Assembly: GCA_016214385.1 (NCBI GenBank)
Contig: JACROP010000007.1
Coordinates: 1 to 32,329, forward strand
DNA: 32,329 nt
From: Nitrospirota bacterium
Lineage (GTDB): Bacteria; Nitrospirota; Thermodesulfovibrionia; UBA6902; JACROP01
Reading direction: 5' to 3'
Position 1 is the stretch's first letter; every line of letters begins with the position of its first letter. This document shows positions 15,812-23,078 of the stretch, piece after piece. The position numbers were made by a program, and so were the translations under genes. The notes under the pieces are model-generated. The model did not search any database, had not been told where the DNA came from, and saw only the letters and a list, made by a program, of their open reading frames with translations.

Positions 15812-16630
15812 ATTTTGAAGACCTCCGCAGAGAACTCCTCTCAAGAAAATACAGTTATAAAACCGTCAAGGGTTATATCTATTTCAATAGAGATTTTCTG
15901 AACTTTTCAGGCAAAAACCCCGCTGAGATTAACGATAACGACATAAAAGATTATCTTCTTTACCTTGCAGAAGAAAAACAATCTGCAACTTCCACATTGA
16001 ATCAGGCAATCAATGCCCTCAAGTTTTACTACGGCTCAATGCTAAAGAGAAAGTTTATTTACGAACTAAAAAGACCTCGCAAGGACAAGAAATTGCCGGT
16101 TGTTTTAAGCAAGGAAGAAGTTGCAAAAATCTTATCTTCCGTGGATAATTTAAAGCATAAAGCCCTGCTTATGCTCGTCTACTCAGCAGGGTTAAGAGTT
16201 GGCGAAGTAGTGAAATTGAAGCCAGAAGACATTGACAGTAAAAGGATGCTCGTTTTTCTCAAAGGTTCAAAAGGCAGAAAAGATAGATACACATTACTAT
16301 CTGAAACTACTTTAAAGACCTTAAGAGAATATTGGAAGGAATATAAACCAACAAAGTGGTTGTTTCCTGGACCAGACAAAGAAAGATACATTACCATAAG
16401 AACTGCCCAAAGGGTATTTGAGATGGCATGTGAAAAGGCAGGAATTAAAAAGGATGTTGCAATTCATAGCCTCAGACATTCATTTGCCACTCATCTTTTA
16501 GAAAATGGGACAGATTTGAGATACACCCCGCACTTTATGGAGAACCTAAAATGTAAAATGTATAATTTAGGTTTTAGGTTTGACCCCAAAACCATGACAT
16601 TGCAAAAGTTAAGAAAGAGGTAAAGTATTA

Positions 16631-17050
16631 ATGCCAGGGAAAATTTTAAAATGGAAAAAAGAGGCAGATTCTTGTAAACATGCAGTTATTGTGGATTTTG
16701 TATTCGACAATGGATTGTTTTTTATATCAATAAAAAACATTATCGATGAGCCAGTGTTTAAGGTTTCTATTAAATTTGACAAAAAGATATTTGGTGTAGA
16801 AGGGAGTAAAGAAATTTCAGCGCTTCCACTTTTTCAAAATATCGAATTCTTGCCTCCTCAAAAGGAAATCATGACATTTTTAGATACTAGTGCATCGTAT
16901 TTTAGAAGAGGAGAACCTACAAAGATTTCTGCAAGGATTTCATATCAAGATTCGAAGGGAACGAAATACTCTACTACCATAAAACACAATTTAGAAATAT
17001 ATAAGGAAATCGGATACATACGTAGATTGGAGATGGGACATATCACATAG
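16631..17050 (+). CDS. Unknown protein next to the injection-system tube gene
   Basis: The 139-residue soluble protein looks like a beta-sandwich, with alternating strands such as HAVIVDFVFDNGLFFISIKN and KISARISYQDSKGTKYSTTIKHN. It ends in a charged helix (LEIYKEIGYIRRLE). There is no signal peptide or membrane segment. I do not recognise a characterised family. It starts 8 nt after the recombinase stop and is followed after 18 nt by the tube-like gene, so it is probably co-transcribed with it. Its base and codon use is more A/T-rich than that of the housekeeping neighbours, which fits acquisition with the island. A partner or chaperone of the tube protein is a guess from position only. Confidence 0.75.
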   Translation: MPGKILKWKKEADSCKHAVIVDFVFDNGLFFISIKNIIDEPVFKVSIKFDKKIFGVEGSKEISALPLFQNIEFLPPQKEIMTFLDTSASYFRRGEPTKISARISYQDSKGTKYSTTIKHNLEIYKEIGYIRRLEMGHIT

Positions 17051-17068
17051 ACAGGAGGTGATACAGCT

Positions 17069-17512
17069 ATGCCAGTAGGAACAAGAAAAGACCCCTATAT
17101 AAATTTTATGTTCATGGTAGAAATTGACGGCATCGCCCAGGCCGGGTTTAGCGAGTGCATAATTGGAGATACAACCATAGACTCCATAGAGTACAGAGAG
17201 GGCAATGAGCCTACAACAGTAAGAAAACTATCAGGACTTACTAAGTATGGAAATATCATACTTAAATGGGGAATAACAGATTCGATGGATCTCTATAACT
17301 GGATAAAGAAGGTTATAGAATCTGGTGCAGAAGGAGAAAGGAAAAATATGTCCATTATCATAATGGATGAAGCTGGCAATGGTAAGGTTAGGTGGGACAT
17401 TGTTAACGCATGGCCTGTAAGATATAAACCTTCAGACTTAAAAGCCAAAGGTAATGAAGTATCTATTGAGACGATAGAGATAGCCCATGAGGGACTGATA
17501 CGAGTAAGTTAG
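17069..17512 (+). CDS. Phage tail/contractile injection system inner tube protein
   Basis: The 147-residue product matches the gp19/TIGR02241 family, which forms the inner tube of phage tails and extracellular contractile injection systems (Afp1/Pvc1-like). Visible hallmarks are DPYINFMFMVEIDG near the start, AGFSEC, the EYREGNEPTTVRKLSGLTKYGNI block, LKWGITDSMDLYNW, and the closing NAWPVRYKPSDLKAKGNEVS with IEIAHEGL. AGGAGGTGAT before the ATG is a strong ribosome site. No sheath, baseplate, spike, ATPase or terminator gene is present, so it is an orphan here. It may complement a distant system, be a relic, or have been reused. The family is certain; the role is not. Confidence 0.88.
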   Translation: MPVGTRKDPYINFMFMVEIDGIAQAGFSECIIGDTTIDSIEYREGNEPTTVRKLSGLTKYGNIILKWGITDSMDLYNWIKKVIESGAEGERKNMSIIIMDEAGNGKVRWDIVNAWPVRYKPSDLKAKGNEVSIETIEIAHEGLIRVS

Positions 17513-17600
17513 GAGACTCTTTTGACTGAGTCATCTTAAGAGATGCGATAGAAACATGTTGGGTGGGAAATGACAAGATTAAGTCAAAGTATGGGCAAAA

Positions 17601-17685
17601 CAGCGTATAACAGCGGATAAAAGGCTACGGTGCTATGCACCTTCGGCAACTTCTTTTATCCGCAGCCCGTTTGAAACTTAACGCA
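17601..17685. other. attC-like folded recombination site (candidate)
   Basis: The sequence starts CAGCGTATAACAGCGG. It has an 11-bp stem GCGGATAAAAG (17613-17623) / CTTTTATCCGC (17653-17663) and an inner hairpin GGTGC-TAT-GCACC (17629-17641). It continues GCAGCCCGTTTGAAA and ends TTAACGC (17678-17684), an imperfect inverse of the GCGTATAA at the left. Layout, size and the TAAC...AGCCCGTT pattern resemble integron attC sites, but the right-hand core (GTTTGAA) departs from GTTRRRY. It lies after the tube-protein gene in an otherwise gene-free spacer. It may instead be a terminator or repeat. Confidence 0.4.
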
Positions 17686-17705
17686 CATTTAGAGTATGAT
17701 TAATA

Positions 17706-18716
17706 ATGTTTCAGAGTTTAAGCACAACAGGCATTGGAAGCCTTCCTCATACAGACCCGGAAGAGGCATGCAGGGTTGTCTTTGAATCGGTAGATATACC
17801 CTTCTGGCCACAGCTCCCGCACAGGAGTTTTCTTGAACTCATGATCCCGCAGTATTCTGAGGGATTCCCTTTTATAAGGATTGAGGGAGAAAACCTCTGG
17901 GTGGAGAAAAACAGTGATGATGCTGTCCGCGCTTTTTATGAATCCATGGATAAAAAGATGGGGTTTCCCATATCAGAAGACCATGCACTGGGATTACATG
18001 CTTTTATAGGGCTTCTTAAAAAAGGCAGGAAGCTCAGGGCATTGAAAGGGCAGGTTACAGGGCCATTGACCTTTACCCTTGGACTTGCTGACAACCAGAA
18101 GAGACCTATTTATTTTGATGAAGAAATGAGGGAGCTTGCACTCGGACTACTTAAAGGCAAGGCACGGTGGCAGATAGAAACACTTCGACCGTTTGCCGAT
18201 GAGATAATTATTTTTATAGATGAGCCAATCCTGTCAGCCCTCGGCACATCAGCTTATATAGGCGTTGATAGCATCGAGGCCTCGAGGCTGCTTAACGAGA
18301 TGGTAAGCACAATAAAATCATACGGGGCCATTGCCGGCATTCATTGCTGCAGTAAAGCTTACTGGCCTATGGTCTTCTCCTCAGGCCTTGATATATTCAG
18401 CTTTGATGCCTATTTTTTCTGGGACACCCTCGGTATTTATCCTGATGAAGTAAAGGCTTTTATAAATAGGGGGGGGATTATCGCGTGGGGCATTGTGCCA
18501 ACCACAGAAGCCATAAGGAAAGTTACTATTAATGGGCTGCAGGAGCAGTTCGGAAGGGGACTGGATTCTATAGAAGCGATTGGTGTTGCGAGGGAAAGAC
18601 TCATAAATCAGAGCCTCATTACCCCATCCTGCGGGACCGGCTCTATGGAGGTTGAGGATGCAATGAAGGTTTTTTCGCTCCTGAAAGGATTAAAAGAATC
18701 TTATGCGAGGGATTAA
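17706..18716 (+). CDS. Short MetE-like methionine synthase (URO-D/CIMS fold)
   Basis: The 336-residue product is the C-terminal catalytic barrel of cobalamin-independent methionine synthase without the N-terminal half. It opens TTGIGSLPHTDPEEACRVVF. It has the DEP motif in FIDEPILSALG, the zinc ligands His and Cys in GIHCCSK and the final Cys in TPSCGTGSM. Short 'core' MetE proteins of this kind, described in Dehalococcoides-like anaerobes, take the methyl group from a corrinoid protein rather than from methyl-tetrahydrofolate. Whether that is true here is inference. No strong ribosome site precedes ATG 17706. It overlaps tmk by 14 nt and heads the operon. Confidence 0.82.
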   Translation: MFQSLSTTGIGSLPHTDPEEACRVVFESVDIPFWPQLPHRSFLELMIPQYSEGFPFIRIEGENLWVEKNSDDAVRAFYESMDKKMGFPISEDHALGLHAFIGLLKKGRKLRALKGQVTGPLTFTLGLADNQKRPIYFDEEMRELALGLLKGKARWQIETLRPFADEIIIFIDEPILSALGTSAYIGVDSIEASRLLNEMVSTIKSYGAIAGIHCCSKAYWPMVFSSGLDIFSFDAYFFWDTLGIYPDEVKAFINRGGIIAWGIVPTTEAIRKVTINGLQEQFGRGLDSIEAIGVARERLINQSLITPSCGTGSMEVEDAMKVFSLLKGLKESYARD

Positions 18717-19377
18717 AAGGGAAATCAAAAAGAAAACAGTTAAAAGAAAGTTTCGAGGTTTCATTTCCTTTGAGGGCATAGAGGGTTCTGGAAAAAGCAC
18801 ACAGGCAAAACTCCTGGCGCAATATTTAAGAAGAAACGGCTACAGTGTCTTAACTACCGAAGAGCCAGGCGGTACAGAGATAGGACATAAAATAAGGACG
18901 ATTCTTTTAGACACGGCGCATAAACATATGAGCCCACTCACAGAGCTTTTACTATACAATGCATCGAGGGCACAACATATAAAGGAAGTAATCGAACCGG
19001 CACTCGCAAAAGGCATTATTGTAATAACAGACCGCTTTTTTGACTCGACAGTTGCCTACCAGGGTTATGGCAGAGGGATAAACCCGGCTCTCATAAAAGC
19101 AATTGATAGGGTCTCGACACACCACCTGAAGCCTGACATTACCTTTCTCCTTGACCTGAATGTCGAAGAAGGATTAAAGAGGAACAGGGGCGCGAGGAAA
19201 AAAGACAGGTTTGAGGCAGAGGACATCGAGTTTCACAAAAAGGTCAGGAGGGGCTACATGAAGATTGCCCGCGAGGAGCCAGATAGAGTGCGGGTAATCA
19301 ATGCTTATGGCAGCAGGCAAACAGTCCATGAGAGGATAAAGGAAGAGATTAAGAAGATATGGCCTTCAGGGATATAA
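18703..19377 (+). CDS. tmk: Thymidylate kinase
   Basis: The 224-residue product phosphorylates dTMP to dTDP. It has the P-loop FEGIEGSGKST, the DRFFDSTVAYQGYGRG substrate motif (DR followed by aromatic residues) and a LID region RNRGARKKDRFE. The N-terminus carries about 18 extra basic residues (MRGIKREIKKKTVKRKF) before the usual GFISFEG start. No alternative start lies closer, so this extension seems real. It overlaps the genes on both sides (14 and 19 nt). Confidence 0.95.
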   Translation: MRGIKREIKKKTVKRKFRGFISFEGIEGSGKSTQAKLLAQYLRRNGYSVLTTEEPGGTEIGHKIRTILLDTAHKHMSPLTELLLYNASRAQHIKEVIEPALAKGIIVITDRFFDSTVAYQGYGRGINPALIKAIDRVSTHHLKPDITFLLDLNVEEGLKRNRGARKKDRFEAEDIEFHKKVRRGYMKIAREEPDRVRVINAYGSRQTVHERIKEEIKKIWPSGI

Positions 19378-20429
19378 TAGGTCAGGACAGGGCAATAGAG
19401 ATTCTTGCTGGAAGTATTAGAAACGCCCGCATCTCTCATGCCTATCTTTTCTCAGGGGACGATGGCATAGGCAAGAGGCTCACAGCCATTAACTTTGCTA
19501 AGGCAGTTAATTGCCTAAAAGCAGAGACAAGAGACAAGAGACAAGAGACAAGTAAATATAATAACTCGTCGCTCGTCACTCGTCTCTCGTCTCTGGAAAA
19601 GTCACTCGTCACTCAAATAGACTCTTGCGACGAATGTCCATCGTGCATAAAAATCAAAAAAGGCATTCACCCTGATGTGCTTGAAATAAGCCCCGAAGAC
19701 GGCATAATAAGGGTAAATGAGATAAGAAGGCTTGAGGAACTGCTGTCTTACAAAGCCTTTGAGGGAAAATGGAAAGTGGTCATAGTCGATGGTGCAGAGT
19801 GTCTCAATCAGTCCGCTGCAAATGCCTTTCTCAAGACCCTCGAAGAGCCTCCAGGCCAGAGCCTGATAATTCTTGTATCATCAATGTTAGGGTTAATCCC
19901 TCAGACAATTCTATCAAGGTGCCAGAGGATAAATTTTTCTCCCTTACCCATCAAAAAATTACAGGATTTGCTTCAGCAGATGGGGCAGGGCCAGGCCTCA
20001 GTCCTGAGCCGCATTTCTCAGGGAAGGCTTGGATTGGCCCTGAATGGGGATTTAATCCAGCAGAGAGAACGGTCTTTAAACGAATTTAAAACTCTTATCA
20101 ATGGCCCGAAGGATGAAATATGGGGCGGAGGTAACAGGGATGCAATGGAGGAATGGTTTGATTGGGCCCTGCTATGGCTCAGGGATATTGCAGTTTATAA
20201 GGCTACAGGTGAAGCCACGCTCCTGATAAATTATGACATGGAAGCAGAAATTAGAGAACTTGCAGAAAATGCAGATTTAAATACTATCACGGCCCTCTCA
20301 AAAGAGCTTTATAATATAAAGGGCCTTCTGCGTTTTAATCTAAGCAAGCACATAACAGTTTATTATACAGGCATACTTCTTAAACACAGTTTGAAGTTAA
20401 ATATAAAATTGGGAAAGGTGGTAGATTAA
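19359..20429 (+). CDS. holB: DNA polymerase III delta-prime subunit
   Basis: The 356-residue product is a clamp-loader subunit. It opens MAFRDIIGQDRAIEIL, has the degenerate P-loop SGDDGIGKR, a zinc knuckle ending CDECPSC, and the sensor region LKTLEEPP...LSRCQRINF. Delta-prime subunits do not hydrolyse ATP, which agrees with the degenerate loop. Between AVNCL and DSCDECPSC lie about 35 residues encoded by tandem GAGACAA and CTCGTCAC repeats, a loop where relatives have only a few residues. The gene stays open, and the conserved tmk-holB-ricT order supports function. Confidence 0.92.
   Translation: MAFRDIIGQDRAIEILAGSIRNARISHAYLFSGDDGIGKRLTAINFAKAVNCLKAETRDKRQETSKYNNSSLVTRLSSLEKSLVTQIDSCDECPSCIKIKKGIHPDVLEISPEDGIIRVNEIRRLEELLSYKAFEGKWKVVIVDGAECLNQSAANAFLKTLEEPPGQSLIILVSSMLGLIPQTILSRCQRINFSPLPIKKLQDLLQQMGQGQASVLSRISQGRLGLALNGDLIQQRERSLNEFKTLINGPKDEIWGGGNRDAMEEWFDWALLWLRDIAVYKATGEATLLINYDMEAEIRELAENADLNTITALSKELYNIKGLLRFNLSKHITVYYTGILLKHSLKLNIKLGKVVD
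19523..19615. repeat. In-frame tandem repeat insertion in holB
   Basis: About four GAGACAA units (19523-19552) are followed, after a short AT-rich spacer, by CTCGTCGCTCGTCACTCGTC-type units to 19615. The same CTCGTCA unit occurs in metG at 22011-22041. Together they add an Arg/Lys/Ser/Thr-rich loop before the zinc knuckle. Confidence 0.85.
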
Positions 20430-20430
20430 G

Positions 20431-21294
20431 GTGACTGAAGTAATAGGTGTGAGATTCAAGCCCTGCGGCAAGATTTATGACTTTGAGATAAATGGCATAG
20501 ATGTAAATCCGGGCAAGTGGGTGGTTGTTGAATCAGAGATGGGTCTGAGCCTCGGCCTTGTTGTCAGGGGGAGGCATAGCGTAGAGGAGTCAGACAAACA
20601 GTTTAAAAAGGTGTTAAGGGTTGCAACAGAAGAAGACATCGAGCAGGACAGAAACAATGGGCCTCTCGAAGAAGAGGCAAGGCTTTTCTGTCTCGAAAAG
20701 GTGAAGGAACGGGGACTTCCCATGAAGGTTATCGGGACAGAGGCAACCCTCGACCGGAAAAGGATCATTTTCCATTTCACCGCTGAAGGCAGGATTGACT
20801 TCAGAGAGTTAGTGAGAGACCTCGCTGCTAAGTTTAAAACAAGGATAGAGATGAGGCAGATAGGTGTACGGGACGAAGTAAAATTTCTCGGGGGCATTGG
20901 TATTTGTGGCAGGCAGGTCTGCTGCGCGCTTTTTCTTACATCTTTCGAACCTGTCTCTATAAGGATGGCAAAAAAGCAGGAGCTTGTATTAAACCCTAAC
21001 AAGCTTTCAGGCCTGTGCGGCCGCTTGATGTGCTGCCTTGGCTATGAATATGAGGAGCCTTCCCTGGAAAGGACAACACCGAATCCCGATGAATCGGGAC
21101 AAAAAATAGAGACCTGTATTGAGCCTGTCGAAATATCAGAGGAAGAAAAAACCACAGAAACTGTAGAGATATCATCCCAGATGGCAATTAGCTCCAGAGA
21201 AGATATCAAGGCAGAGCCTCGTTCTGAGCAAGAATCCGAAAAAGGCAAGCCATTCAGCAGGAGGAGGAGGTTTGGAAAGAAAAGGAGGAGATGA
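20431..21294 (+). CDS. ricT: PSP1-domain protein RicT/YaaT-like
   Basis: The 287-residue product has a PSP1 domain with the Cys motifs GICGRQVCCALF (about 160-170) and GLCGRLMCCLGYE (about 193-205). In Bacillus the RicT partner of RicA and RicF carries iron-sulfur clusters and helps RNase Y process mRNAs. RicA/RicF are not seen here, and the role in this organism is unknown. It starts with GTG (AAAGGTGG upstream), 1 nt after holB, and overlaps metG by 4 nt. The C-terminal ~70 residues are a variable acidic then very basic tail (RRRRFGKKRRR) and include peptides encoded by dispersed palindromes. Confidence 0.88.
   Translation: MTEVIGVRFKPCGKIYDFEINGIDVNPGKWVVVESEMGLSLGLVVRGRHSVEESDKQFKKVLRVATEEDIEQDRNNGPLEEEARLFCLEKVKERGLPMKVIGTEATLDRKRIIFHFTAEGRIDFRELVRDLAAKFKTRIEMRQIGVRDEVKFLGGIGICGRQVCCALFLTSFEPVSIRMAKKQELVLNPNKLSGLCGRLMCCLGYEYEEPSLERTTPNPDESGQKIETCIEPVEISEEEKTTETVEISSQMAISSREDIKAEPRSEQESEKGKPFSRRRRFGKKRRR
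21084..21099. repeat. TCCCGATGAATCGGGA palindrome inside ricT
   Basis: This is a palindrome with 7-bp arms, translated within NPDESGQ of the RicT tail. It has the TCCCGA-N4-TCGGGA form also seen at 10427, 11319 and 15162. A second repeat-like string, GAGCCTGTCGAAATATC, follows at about 21120. Confidence 0.75.
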
Positions 21295-22856
21295 CCAAGT
21301 TCTATGTGACCACTCCTATTTACTATGTGAATGATGTCCCGCACATAGGCCATGCATACACAACCATAGCAGCAGATATACTTGCAAGGCGAAACAGGTT
21401 GCTCGGTAAAAGGGTGTTTTTCTTGACTGGCACAGATGAGCACGGCCAGAAGGTAGAGAAAGCTGCTGCTGAGAAGGGGCACACACCAAAAGAGCATGCA
21501 GACCTGATGGTGGAGAACTTCAAACAACTCTGGGGGAAGCTCAATATCTCAAATGATGCCTTTATTCGCACCACAGACAATGGCCACAGAAAGGTTGTGC
21601 AGGAGATCCTTCAGAGACTTTATGAAAAGGGGGATATAGAAAAACGGCCATACTCAGGATGGTACTGTACACCTGATGAGAGGTTCTGGGCAGAAAAAGA
21701 CCTGATAGAAGGGAGCTGTCCTGATTGCGGAAGGCCTGTGGAACATATCGAGGAAGAAAATTTCTTTTTCCTCATGTCAAAATACCAGGAATGGCTTATA
21801 ACATATATAGAGGCCACTCCGTATTATATCCTTCCAGAGACAAGGCGGAATGAGGTCCTCGGGTTTTTAAAAAATAATACTCTCGGCGACCTCTGCATAT
21901 CAAGGCCACGGCACAGACTCTCATGGGGGATACCCTTGCCCTTTGATGAAAACTATGTAACATATGTGTGGTTTGACGCCCTTGTAAATTACTATTCAGC
22001 CACCCGCTATCTCGTCACTCGTCACTCGTCACTCGCTACTCAAGATGGTTGGTGGCCTGCAGACCATCACATTATAGGCAAGGACATCCTCACAACACAT
22101 GCCATATACTGGTCAACCATGTTAAAGGCCCTCGATATGCCTCTTCCAGAAAACATATTCGCCCATGGATGGTGGACTGTTAAGGGTAAGAAGATGTCAA
22201 AGTCCCTCGGCAATGTTGTTGACCCTCATGAGATGATCGATAAATATGGCGTTGATGCATTCAGGTATTTCCTGTTCAGAGAAGTGCCTTTTGGTCTGGA
22301 TGGGGATTTCTCAGAGGATGCGATGATAAAACGCATAAATACAGACCTTGCAAATGATCTGGGGAACCTTTTAAGTCGTTCCTTGACAATGATTGAAAAA
22401 TATAGAGATGGGGAAATCCCCCTACCAATTAATAGTAGCGATAGAGAAGGTTTAGAAAAAAGGATTCAGGCATGGTTTTCTGATGCTACCGGTCTTCAAA
22501 AAAGCTGTGATAGTTTTTTAAAAAAACTTGAGTTCCATCATGCCCTTGTTCAATTATGGCTTGTTATAAATGAGGTAAATAAATATATAGAGGATAGCGC
22601 TCCATGGAAAGCATGGAAAGAAAAGGATCAAGGTACCCTATCCAATACGCTTTATACGCTGGCCGAAGCATTACGTCTTATTGCAGTCTATCTTTTTCCA
22701 TTTATGCCATCAACAGCAGAGAAAATATGGAAACAGCTTGGAATAAAGGATGACATAAACAAAACCAAATTTGAAACGGTTAAAACCTGGGGCGGATTAA
22801 AACCTGGCATAAAAGTTCAGAAGGCAGAAGTGCTTTTTCCAAGAATTGAACCTTAG
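21291..22856 (+). CDS. metG: Methionyl-tRNA synthetase, short form
   Basis: The 521-residue product charges tRNA-Met. HIGH is at residues 18-21 (VPHIGHAYTT) and KMSKS at about 301 (GKKMSKSLGN). The connective peptide has a single knuckle-like set (GWYCTPDERFW, then SCPDCGRPVE). The C-terminal anticodon-binding helical domain is complete, and the EMAP/Arc1p-like dimerisation domain of long forms is absent. Around residue 245, ATRYLVTRHSSLATQDGWW contains a peptide encoded by CTCGTCACTCGTCAC repeats, where relatives have a variable loop before FWPAD. It ends in TAG, which shows that TAG is a normal stop in this genome. Confidence 0.96.
   Translation: MTKFYVTTPIYYVNDVPHIGHAYTTIAADILARRNRLLGKRVFFLTGTDEHGQKVEKAAAEKGHTPKEHADLMVENFKQLWGKLNISNDAFIRTTDNGHRKVVQEILQRLYEKGDIEKRPYSGWYCTPDERFWAEKDLIEGSCPDCGRPVEHIEEENFFFLMSKYQEWLITYIEATPYYILPETRRNEVLGFLKNNTLGDLCISRPRHRLSWGIPLPFDENYVTYVWFDALVNYYSATRYLVTRHSSLATQDGWWPADHHIIGKDILTTHAIYWSTMLKALDMPLPENIFAHGWWTVKGKKMSKSLGNVVDPHEMIDKYGVDAFRYFLFREVPFGLDGDFSEDAMIKRINTDLANDLGNLLSRSLTMIEKYRDGEIPLPINSSDREGLEKRIQAWFSDATGLQKSCDSFLKKLEFHHALVQLWLVINEVNKYIEDSAPWKAWKEKDQGTLSNTLYTLAEALRLIAVYLFPFMPSTAEKIWKQLGIKDDINKTKFETVKTWGGLKPGIKVQKAEVLFPRIEP
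22011..22041. repeat. In-frame CTCGTCA tandem repeat in metG
   Basis: About three and a half copies of a CTCGTCA-type unit, translated LVTRHSSLATQ. The same family as in holB. Confidence 0.85.
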
Positions 22857-23061
22857 CAGGCTGTTCAAAAAGTATTTATTCATGCTTAGTTTGTCATTCC
22901 TGCGAAAGCAGGAATCCAGAATCTCTTGAATTTACAAGACTCTGGATTCCCGCTAAAAACATGCGGGAATGACACTTATGGTTATTTTAGAGTTTTTCAA
23001 CAGCCTCTAAAAACATGCGGGAATGACACTTATGGTTATTTTAGAGTTTTTCAACAGCCTG
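22857..23061. repeat. MITE-like palindromic element with 54-bp tandem duplication
   Basis: CAGGCTGTTCAAAAA (from 22857) and TTTTTCAACAGCCTG (23047-23061) form the terminal inverted repeat with one mismatch. Inside are GTCATTCCTGCGAAAGCAGG...CCAGA and the inverse TCTGGATTCCCGCT...GCGGGAATGAC. The right part is duplicated exactly (22953-23006 and 23007-23060). It starts directly after the metG stop codon. No transposase is encoded. Confidence 0.88.
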
Positions 23062-23078
23062 TTAGTTCGATAAACTCA

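Larger units (their letters stand above)
15451..16623 (+). pseudogene. XerC/D-like tyrosine recombinase with HARP-like N-terminus, truncated
   Basis: From GTG 15451 (GGAGGT, 9 nt) the 390-residue product starts with a ~50-residue module, GRITVAFPYNPQLVAK...KWHPAEKYWSFP. It resembles the HARP domain of SMARCAL1-type proteins and is found before some tyrosine recombinases. A linker follows, then a SAM-like core-binding domain (YSYKTVKGYIYFNRDFLNF...) and a catalytic domain with AGLRVGEV (Arg) and HSLRHSFATHLLENGTDLRY (His, Arg). After DLRY the expected GH and the IYTH tyrosine are replaced by an unrelated 28-residue tail, so the nucleophile is lost. The linker holds two dispersed repeats in frame. 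The enzyme should be inactive. The tRNA-fMet gene lies nearby but not as a typical attachment site. Confidence 0.85.

Noticed and set aside
17513-17600. Riboswitch before the MetE-like gene
   Set aside because: No SAM or cobalamin riboswitch consensus was recognisable; the only strong fold is the attC-like structure at 17601-17685.
19523-19615. Possible frameshift or pseudogene in holB
   Set aside because: The frame stays open through the repeat block and both flanks match delta-prime, so the insertion is in frame.
20475-21002. A 175-residue open frame antisense to ricT
   Set aside because: The ricT frame has the conserved Cys motifs and operon context; the antisense frame has no domain and no ribosome site.
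22953-23060. Possible CRISPR unit
   Set aside because: Two adjacent 54-bp copies without spacers are a tandem duplication within a palindromic element, not a repeat-spacer array.
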